DNA of 64,000 nt. It comes from Prorocentrum cordatum. Its lineage: Eukaryota; Sar; Dinophyceae; Prorocentrales; Prorocentraceae. Each line of letters opens with the position of its first letter. Position 1 is the stretch's first letter. The stretch is from the NCBI GenBank assembly GCA_963575745.1, contig CAUYUJ010019860.1, positions 360,116-424,115 on the forward strand. The letters are read 5' to 3'. Shown piece after piece: positions 29,337 to 36,738 of this stretch. The translations under genes were made by a program, and so were the position numbers. The notes under the pieces were generated by a model. It worked only from the letters and a program-made list of their open reading frames with translations. It was not told the DNA's origin and made no database searches.

Positions 29337-31964
29337 TCACGGGCTCGCAGGCCCTGGAACGGCGACCCGACGCAGGGCCTTCCGCTCCTTGGCTCTCTCA
29401 CGCTGTCCGCGGCGCAGCCGCAGACGGTGTGCCTCCTCATCCTCTTGCTCAGCAGTAGGCACCATGCTGAACAGTCCGTGGCGGAGGAACTGCGATAGCA
29501 CCTCGTTAGGCTGCACGGCCTTTGTCAGCACGTCCGCTAGCATGCGGCTATTAGGCAACCACTTGAACTTGATGGCCTCCTGCTCTATCAAATCCTTGGC
29601 CACCAACAAGTCAATGAGGGTCTGCCGAGACACCGGCATCGAGCCGATCTTGGACGTGTGATCGTAGAGCGACTTCGCATCCGTCACGAGCGCCCCTGGA
29701 ACCTTCAGCGCCAGCCTCCAGTCCCCTTGCAAGGGCGGCTCCCCGTACAAGATTGCCTCAATCAGCAGCCCGAGGTAAAGCTGCCGATCCAAAGCCACGG
29801 ACATAGCCGCAGACTCTGCGGCCATCGTAGATCCAACAACTCGTGCAATGGTACTGCTCTGAAACTCCACTAGACAGCATAGAGTCAGCTCCTTCAACAC
29901 TCGGGTATCCGTAATCATACTCATGAACCCCATCTGGCTCTTACAGCCGGGTTCCTTCGCAAACGAAGCGTCCATAAGCGCGAGCACCTGCAAGTGCTCG
30001 GTGTCCACACGGCGGATCCGGAGAGTCGCAAGACCTCTCTTGTCGTAGTCCTGAAGCCGGTCGATGATGTCATTGAGCACTCGCAGGTGCAGTAACCTCC
30101 GACCTTTCGGATCCTTCTGTGCGAGCGCCGAGACACTATACGCGAGCTGTGGCACCACGCGTGCGACAGGCCACCGCACCTTCTGGAGCAAGCTCCGGAA
30201 GTCGTGGTGCTCCTCGGGAGTCATCTCCCGCTCCTCGTCGTCAACCCTTGCAAGGGGGTGCTTCGTCAGCTTGCCGATGTACTCGCGCACGCTGATCTCG
30301 ATGTGATCGGGGTGGCGCCACCACTCCTCACCGAGATAGGCGACTGCCTCCTTGTCGTTGCCCTCCTTCCAGTGCTTGATGTTGAAACGACTGTTGATGT
30401 TCGCCTTCGCCCCCTGGTACTGGGGATCGTGCGGGTCTCCAAACAGCATGCCGTCATCGACGTGCAAGGTCAACATAGCAATCAACTTATCGTTCATCCG
30501 ATAAACGAAGACAGCTCGAGAACAGCGCAGCTCCACGACGCCGACCTCGTCCGTCAGCACCTGGCGGGCCCGGAGATACCACAACCGAGGCGCCTCCGTC
30601 AAACCGTGCGCCCCTTTCAGCAAGCGAAGCAACGCATAAGGTCGCACGGCTGGCCATCCAGCACCGTCGACGGCTGGAAGCCCGTCCTTAGGAGCCCTCA
30701 CATACAGCTCCCGTTCCAGCTTCAGCCTGGACAGGAACGCAGTCGCTACGTCGAAGCACTCGAATGTCCAATCCATCGCCATTGTGATAGACGCACACAC
30801 CAGCACAGCCAAAGGGGAAGTGGTAGGCGAATCCGTCCTGAATAGACCAAGCTGCGGGTCGAGATGGCCAGGGATGATCAAGCGCGACTTCGCTTCCAAC
30901 TCCAGCCCTCGCCCCCGGTTCGCGCGAACCGAGCGCATGGGCACCGAGATGATCTTGTCCTTTGGGACGCTCTTCTCCTCCTCCTCGGTGACCAGCTCGA
31001 CCGTGTTGTTGGCGATCCATTGCCGCCACTCGGCGGCATCGGCCTCGTCGAACTTAGCCTTCTCGTGCTGGTTGAAGTGACGTGGGTCTAACTCCTTCGC
31101 GTTCTGCTTCATCACGAGTGCGAACACGTCGTGCTCGTACCGGGCCTCCTGCAGCCTTGCGTCATACACAGATGACACGTTGATCCATTCCTCGTAAGTC
31201 ATCGGCTGCCGTACGAGACCCTCCGGAGTGTCCAAATAGTACACCCCTTGTGCCTGAGCGTCCGGCTTGTCGTGGTAGAAAAGCGTGAGACCAACCCAGC
31301 TGTCCTCCGTGCGCTCGTTGGTACGGCTCGCGCCGTCGTCCTTGTAGGCACACTGGCCCGTGGCAGAGAGCATCACCGACAGGCGATTGCACTCCCGGTG
31401 GCGGTCGTGATCATAGAGTCTCCGCCGTGGCTCTTGATGTACACGTACTCCTCGTACGACCTTCTGAACGAGCGTGGAGACACCATCCAAGGCATTCTGG
31501 TCGAACCACTCCTGGGGTCCCGAGTGCACAACAGCGTTCATGGCCACCACGCGGAGGGCCGGCAAACCACTCGTAGGAGCAGCCTGCAGACGCGTCTTCT
31601 TGATGCAACTCGGCACGTCATCTACCAGGAACTTCCGCTTTCGCTCAAGCTCGAAATCGTCTCTGGGAATCGGCGGCACCGAGGGGCCGCCAGAGCCCGA
31701 TGCTCCCGGAGAAGCCTTCGGGTACGTCTCAGAGGATATCCGGCCTGGAGGGGAACGAGAACGCGCCCTCCTCGGAGGGGGGAGCTGCGGCACCTGCTGC
31801 TGCTCAGGCGGCTCCTCCTCCTTAGCCTGTGCCTCAATGGCGCCCAGGGCCCTCAGGTCCACACGAGGCTGCCTGGACCCCTCGAGCTCCCTATGTCGGT
31901 CACGCTCCTTCTTCAGGAATGTCTTCCTCACCTTCTGAATCTTCACCTTGGGCGTGACGTCCAC
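29337..31964 (-). CDS. Copia reverse transcriptase - RNase H (copy 2)
   Basis: An 875-residue frame. After a basic, Pro/Ser-rich N-terminus (~residues 1-130) and a linker, the RT contains KSRLIIPGHLDPQ, FECFDVATAFLSR (motif A), LLKGAHGLTEAPRLWYLRAR (motif B region) and LTLHVDDGMLFGD (motif C Asp pair). The RNase H part has VLALMDASFAKEPG, TMAAESAAMSVALD and VTDAKSLYDHTSKIG, and ends with SRMLADVLTKAVQ. All catalytic acids are present. The listed start is a GTG-like codon; the reading frame enters from the integrase ORF by a shift of one base near 31965-32010, so expression probably needs frameshifting or this copy has an indel there. Confidence 0.9.
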   Translation of the reverse strand: MDVTPKVKIQKVRKTFLKKERDRHRELEGSRQPRVDLRALGAIEAQAKEEEPPEQQQVPQLPPPRRARSRSPPGRISSETYPKASPGASGSGGPSVPPIPRDDFELERKRKFLVDDVPSCIKKTRLQAAPTSGLPALRVVAMNAVVHSGPQEWFDQNALDGVSTLVQKVVRGVRVHQEPRRRLYDHDRHRECNRLSVMLSATGQCAYKDDGASRTNERTEDSWVGLTLFYHDKPDAQAQGVYYLDTPEGLVRQPMTYEEWINVSSVYDARLQEARYEHDVFALVMKQNAKELDPRHFNQHEKAKFDEADAAEWRQWIANNTVELVTEEEEKSVPKDKIISVPMRSVRANRGRGLELEAKSRLIIPGHLDPQLGLFRTDSPTTSPLAVLVCASITMAMDWTFECFDVATAFLSRLKLERELYVRAPKDGLPAVDGAGWPAVRPYALLRLLKGAHGLTEAPRLWYLRARQVLTDEVGVVELRCSRAVFVYRMNDKLIAMLTLHVDDGMLFGDPHDPQYQGAKANINSRFNIKHWKEGNDKEAVAYLGEEWWRHPDHIEISVREYIGKLTKHPLARVDDEEREMTPEEHHDFRSLLQKVRWPVARVVPQLAYSVSALAQKDPKGRRLLHLRVLNDIIDRLQDYDKRGLATLRIRRVDTEHLQVLALMDASFAKEPGCKSQMGFMSMITDTRVLKELTLCCLVEFQSSTIARVVGSTMAAESAAMSVALDRQLYLGLLIEAILYGEPPLQGDWRLALKVPGALVTDAKSLYDHTSKIGSMPVSRQTLIDLLVAKDLIEQEAIKFKWLPNSRMLADVLTKAVQPNEVLSQFLRHGLFSMVPTAEQEDEEAHRLRLRRGQRERAKERKALRRVAVPGPASP

Positions 31965-31999
31965 GATGTCGCGGTAGGCGCGATCATCTCGCTGCTGTG

Positions 32000-34900
32000 T
32001 CAGCCGCGCCGCACGTCCGTCTGGATGGACTCCGCAGCTGCGGCCTCCTGGGAGGAGGCGTGCCGGAGCTGCTCACGAGCAACAAGTAGCACGTGACCAC
32101 GCCATGATACGTAGTACCGGCTATTGGATTCCTTCGCGATCACAGTCGCAGGACCCCGCCATCTTTCAAGATCTTGCCGACGACGTCCCTTGAACGGATT
32201 CGGTGCCCAGAAATACACCCTCGATCCTGGGCACAGATCGCCGACGACCGTCGGCGCCTGTCGTAGCGGCGCCCTCCGCACCTTGTCCGTCGCGTCGCGC
32301 TCCAGCAACATCATCTTTGCTGCGGTGCGGATTTGAGACGAACGCCAAGCTATGCCCTTGGCGCCAAGAACCGACATGAGAACCTCATCGTCGTCCCTGT
32401 TAGTCACCTCCGTAAAGTTCAAGATCCGCCCGAAGACAGCCTGCTCCGGGGTCAATCCATTGCGGCTGATCGTCGAGTTCTTCGCATTGATGATGGCAGC
32501 CAGGGCCACAGTAGACATCGACTTGCCCTGGACGTGGAACTCGTGCACCACCTTGCCCCAGATAGCGCCGAGCAATCCTCCGTGGCGCTCGGCCAGGCCA
32601 TGCTGCCATGCTGCATGAGCTCCCGTCGTCTTCGTATTAATGCCGAACTGCTCCATCAGCGCGTTGAAGTAGCCCTCGAACTCGCCGCCCTGGTCGATCA
32701 CGATGTTCTCTGGCACGCCGTAATGCTTGAACCACTCATTCATGATCTGGCGTGCTACGTGCTTGGCCGTCCTATTCTTGAGAAGGCAGGCGCAGTGCCA
32801 TCCCGTACCAGCATCCACCATGCTGAGGACCACCAGCTGCTCCTTGGCCGCGTCCCGTAGGTACTTCACGTCGATCACAACCGTCACATTGAAGCCGAAT
32901 GGTCGCACGTCCGCCGTCCCCTGCACTGGACGGGGCGGCGCCTCCGACTCAGCACAAGTCGGACACTGCCAATGCTTCGCGTATGCCAACGCGTTGGGCG
33001 TTGCACCGCCGAGACGCAGCATCTTGATGAACGTCGGTCGACTGGGGTGTCCGAGACCGCGATGGGCCTTCCGCGCAGCACGTCGCGTACTCCGAGGAAT
33101 ATTCGTCATGATGTCCTGCCGCACCACCTCCGGAAGCTCCATCTCTGACCAGGAGGCTGCAACCTCCTCCTCCTCCGCGGGGTGCTGCATGGACTCCTCC
33201 TTCACCGTCTTCTGCAATGCCTCTCGAATCTCGGCTCGAATATCCTGCGGTGTTTTCCCCCATTCAGGTCTCTCCGAAACGTCTCTGGGAGCCTCTCCAT
33301 GACCGTGCTCCGCGGGCTCGGGTCCATAACTCCTGGGCTCCTCCGTGGGGTCAGGGAGGTGTGCTGTAGGAAAACTCGAGTTCTCGAACTGCCAAGCCAA
33401 ATGATCCGCGGCACCGCTCATCACAGCCGTGCCGAACTCCTCTGCGCAGCTCCCGCGCACGGCCGTGCAAACCCCAGGGTTCGCCAACACTCTCGTGGTG
33501 TCCTTGAGGCAGATCGCGTCCTCGAATGCTGGGTTCGACTTCGTTGCACTCACGGGTGGCTGGCTCCAGATTGCCGATTGCGCGTGGTCCATTACCATGG
33601 CTGCGCGTCCCCTTGCAGCTTGCCACTGCATCACCTCGTCCGTGAACGAGAGCAACATGCGGTACTCGGTCCGCTCTCGGCGTTGCCGGCGCACTCGCAT
33701 AGGCCTTCGCTGGTCGACACTCTGCAGCCGACTCCACGCCGTAGGAGGTGGGGACAAAGCCACGAAATCTGGGTCAACTGCAACCAGGTACGCCCGTGCC
33801 TCGTTCCTGCCCTGGACCGTCAGGAGGTCGAACTCTGGCGCTGCGATGGGCTGGTGGGCGTCCCATCCCATGCTCGCTGCCAGGATCGTGAATTGGGAAG
33901 CCCATGCGAAGACCTCTACGATCCTCCAGGGCCCCGGTCGCCGCCGGGTCCCCTTTTGTAAGGGTAGTACACGTTCCTCCTGGTAATGCCTGAGGGCGTC
34001 CTGCTCCTGCCGATCAGCCCGAAGCTTTCTGTTCGCCATTTCCTCGGCCATCAGAACCTCTAGCTCCTTCAGGTTGCTCCAGACGTGCCTGCGAGCACCT
34101 TTCGTCATGAAAACCTCGTTGTCCGCGTTCTCCATGAAAACCTCCTCGTCACTCGATGCCGTCTCCGCGGACTCTGGGTCGCTGGTGTGATAGTGGGATG
34201 TACTCAGCTCTGAGTCGCCTGTGTCGTGGCCGTCGTTGCTATCAGAATCGTGCGTGTCCTCCTCCTCGACGGTCTCAGCGACGCTGCGCTCATCCTTTTC
34301 CTCGTGGCTCGCAGTTCCGCTGAACATCTCGTCTGCGAGCTCGTCCTGCTCCTCGGACTGTCCGACGGGGAAAGCACTCACGACCGGTGCCGGGAAATCC
34401 AGCAATGACACGCACGGATGCCCGGACGCAGCCGGGACCAGCGGCTTGGTCACCCCGTTCGCCGTGAAAGTACCGCTCCTGAAGCTGATTGCTGCGTCCC
34501 ACTCTGCCATCTCATCAGGACCGATGAGACCTGGCACCTCGGCATCGACCTCGGAGATCACAACCTCGCCCTGCGTACCATTGATGCCGACTGTGTAGCA
34601 CCACGCACGCTCTGACAAGAGCGGCACGCCTGGGCCGAACTTGAAGCACTCGCGCTGGTTGATACTGTGGTACGGCACGCCCATGGCATCCAAGGTCTTC
34701 TGCAGCTCGACGTGCCACGGACGTCCACCGACAGCCCGCTTGCAGCCCGTGTCGATCATAGCCAGCCCCGCGGGCAAGACAACAAGCATGACGGACTGCT
34801 CATCTACCACCTTGCGGGGGCACTCCTCTCGGGTAGTGACCACGTGGGCCGCAGATCCCCCCTTTGCTGCCCAAGGGTCTGCGCCCTTTGCTGCCCAGGG

Positions 34901-35500
34901 GTCCGCGCCCCTTTTGACGGCGACGTCCTCCCCAGTCGGAGCGGCAGACGTTAGTCCTGGCACAGCTCCGTCTGGGGTGTTCCTGGGAGGTTCCCCTTCA
35001 TCCGTCTTGGGCTTCTCCAGCGTGTAATGGATCACCGACTTCAACGAACACTTCTTGCACTTCGCGAAGATCACGGTGCCGTTTGACTGCCACTTCAACT
35101 CGCCCACAGGATGAACACACGCAGCCTGCTGCTGCATGAGCTCTGGGTCGAACTTCGCCTTCGGACCTGGGACCAGCCTCTCGCCGTCGAACTGCGAGTC
35201 GTACATGGCGCGGTGCATCTGCTGCTTCTCCAGGTCGCCCTGCGTGGCACCGACACCCATGACGTAGCTCCGTCCAGAGGCGGTGACTACGCGCGGGACT
35301 CCAGATGCAACTGGAGATGCCGTCGCAGCGGCAGGGGCACCTGAGCTCGCGGCTCCTGGAGGCGCTGGAAGATGGACACGTCGTCGTATTCCCTCCATGT
35401 TCTTCCACGCGCTTCCGACTCCCTGCTGCTCAGGAGATGTAGGCAGGACACGCTCTGGCAGAGGTGCCTGCTCACGTCGCTTCTGCAGGCCGTCGCACAA
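32000..35500 (-). CDS. Copia protease - integrase (copy 2)
   Basis: A 1166-residue frame. The N-terminal ~250 residues include a tandem 8-residue repeat (GADPWAAK twice). Around residue 250 VLPAGLAMIDTGCKRAVGG carries the aspartic protease D-T-G. An acidic, Ser-rich linker follows. The integrase begins with a zinc-binding HRGLGHPS...CPTC, then the D,D,E core: TVVIDVKYLRD (~32870), NIVIDQGGEFEGY (~32695) and GLAERHGGLLGA (~32590). A C-terminal basic domain ends in WRGPATVIAKE and YVSWRGHVLL. Cleavage of the polyprotein and integration would be its roles. The first codons are ambiguous because the TIR insertion abuts the 5' end (35501). Confidence 0.9.
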   Translation of the reverse strand: MCDGLQKRREQAPLPERVLPTSPEQQGVGSAWKNMEGIRRRVHLPAPPGAASSGAPAAATASPVASGVPRVVTASGRSYVMGVGATQGDLEKQQMHRAMYDSQFDGERLVPGPKAKFDPELMQQQAACVHPVGELKWQSNGTVIFAKCKKCSLKSVIHYTLEKPKTDEGEPPRNTPDGAVPGLTSAAPTGEDVAVKRGADPWAAKGADPWAAKGGSAAHVVTTREECPRKVVDEQSVMLVVLPAGLAMIDTGCKRAVGGRPWHVELQKTLDAMGVPYHSINQRECFKFGPGVPLLSERAWCYTVGINGTQGEVVISEVDAEVPGLIGPDEMAEWDAAISFRSGTFTANGVTKPLVPAASGHPCVSLLDFPAPVVSAFPVGQSEEQDELADEMFSGTASHEEKDERSVAETVEEEDTHDSDSNDGHDTGDSELSTSHYHTSDPESAETASSDEEVFMENADNEVFMTKGARRHVWSNLKELEVLMAEEMANRKLRADRQEQDALRHYQEERVLPLQKGTRRRPGPWRIVEVFAWASQFTILAASMGWDAHQPIAAPEFDLLTVQGRNEARAYLVAVDPDFVALSPPPTAWSRLQSVDQRRPMRVRRQRRERTEYRMLLSFTDEVMQWQAARGRAAMVMDHAQSAIWSQPPVSATKSNPAFEDAICLKDTTRVLANPGVCTAVRGSCAEEFGTAVMSGAADHLAWQFENSSFPTAHLPDPTEEPRSYGPEPAEHGHGEAPRDVSERPEWGKTPQDIRAEIREALQKTVKEESMQHPAEEEEVAASWSEMELPEVVRQDIMTNIPRSTRRAARKAHRGLGHPSRPTFIKMLRLGGATPNALAYAKHWQCPTCAESEAPPRPVQGTADVRPFGFNVTVVIDVKYLRDAAKEQLVVLSMVDAGTGWHCACLLKNRTAKHVARQIMNEWFKHYGVPENIVIDQGGEFEGYFNALMEQFGINTKTTGAHAAWQHGLAERHGGLLGAIWGKVVHEFHVQGKSMSTVALAAIINAKNSTISRNGLTPEQAVFGRILNFTEVTNRDDDEVLMSVLGAKGIAWRSSQIRTAAKMMLLERDATDKVRRAPLRQAPTVVGDLCPGSRVYFWAPNPFKGRRRQDLERWRGPATVIAKESNSRYYVSWRGHVLLVAREQLRHASSQEAAAAESIQTDVRRG

Positions 35501-35654
35501 CCCCCTGGATTAAAAAGTGGAGACCGCAGGGGCCGAGGTAGACGTGGTTTGCCTCCCGTTAGGCAGCGGGGCCCCGGGACAATGTTGGATTTGTTGCCAA
35601 TTCCGGAGTTTCCGGTGCCTCCATCATCCCTTTTAATATTATAAAGGCCAAATG

Positions 35655-35935
35655 GGGCTCCGACCGGAAAGTGGGATTCTGCCTAGGACTTCCTCAAAAA
35701 AAGTTTCCGGTCGCCTTCCAGGGCGACCGGAAATTCTGCCATGCCACCGGAAAGTGGCGATTCCGCGTGGGACTTCCTCAAAAAAATATTCCGGTCCCTT
35801 TTGAGGCCGCCAGACAGTGGCGATTTCGCGTGGGACTTCCTCACACATTACTTTTTGTCGCATCTCATGCCACCAGAAAACGACGATTTCGCTTGAGACT
35901 TCCTGACATTCGAGTTTCTGGTCTCATGTACGCTC
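35655..35935. repeat. Degenerate tandem repeat, ~70-85-bp unit, four copies
   Basis: Landmarks GTGGCGATTTCGC, GGGACTTCCTCAAAAAAA and TTCCGGTC recur near 35670, 35755, 35817 and 35885 with growing divergence. Confidence 0.75.
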
Positions 35936-36234
35936 ACACAGACGCCGCGGACCTATTCCTCTTCCCACTCTCTCCTCTTATCATCACAGTATTGGATTGT
36001 TCCGTGTCGCATGCTCTCCGTGCAAGTCAGATTCCAGTTGCCACAGCCTCGCGCGCGCGGTCCTATCTGCGCCTGGGCGGATGTCCGCAGGGATGGCCGT
36101 TGCATCGTTCGGTTCACAGGTTTGTCTTGGAGTCATCTTGAGGCCATCTTGAGGTCGCGTCGGGTCGCAGGCCCCCCTGTGGGAGGTTCGATCCCAGGGT
36201 CATTTTGGGGCGACGCGGTTGACCCAGGATGTAC

Positions 36235-36700
36235 GGTCCAGAATCGACGATCCAGGATCGATGATCGAGGATACACGATCGATGACCCAGGACCGACTGT
36301 GGAAGAGCGAACCCATATCGATCGGAAACGAGGCTTTGGGTTCCACGGCCGATCAAAGTTCGACAACCACCTAGCGATTGAGGGTCGGAGATCGAGGGTC
36401 GAGGATCCAGGGCCGTTCGGACATCGAGGAGCCAGGATCGAGCGGCCACGATCCGTCGAAGTTCGACGCTGGATGGCCGATCGAAGAGCGACGATCGAGA
36501 ACCGATGTTCCAGGCTTGATCGAAACTCCAGGCTCCAGAATGCCTGGCCGATCGAACATCCATGATCGAGGTTCGATCGAAGCTCGAGGATCGGGGGCCC
36601 CAGATACTTCGAGGGTCGAGGATAGAGGTCCGGTCGAACAGCGACCATCGACTTCCCAGGATCCAGTCGCGGCTCGAAAGCCGAACGACGGACGAATACC
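36235..36700. repeat. Degenerate GATCGA-rich stretch
   Basis: GATCGA, GATCCA and TTCGA hexamers in both orientations recur over ~460 bp without a fixed period. Similar sequence occurs at 14800-14860. Confidence 0.65.
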
Positions 36701-36738
36701 AGGATGCGGTTCTTTCGGTGTAGCTCCGATCTCAACTT

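Noticed and set aside
36180-36205. GGTTCGATCCC, like a tRNA T-arm / Pol III B box, inside the 1.25-kb TIR element
   Set aside because: The T-stem does not pair properly and no A box or cloverleaf could be drawn upstream, so neither a tRNA nor a SINE call is supported.
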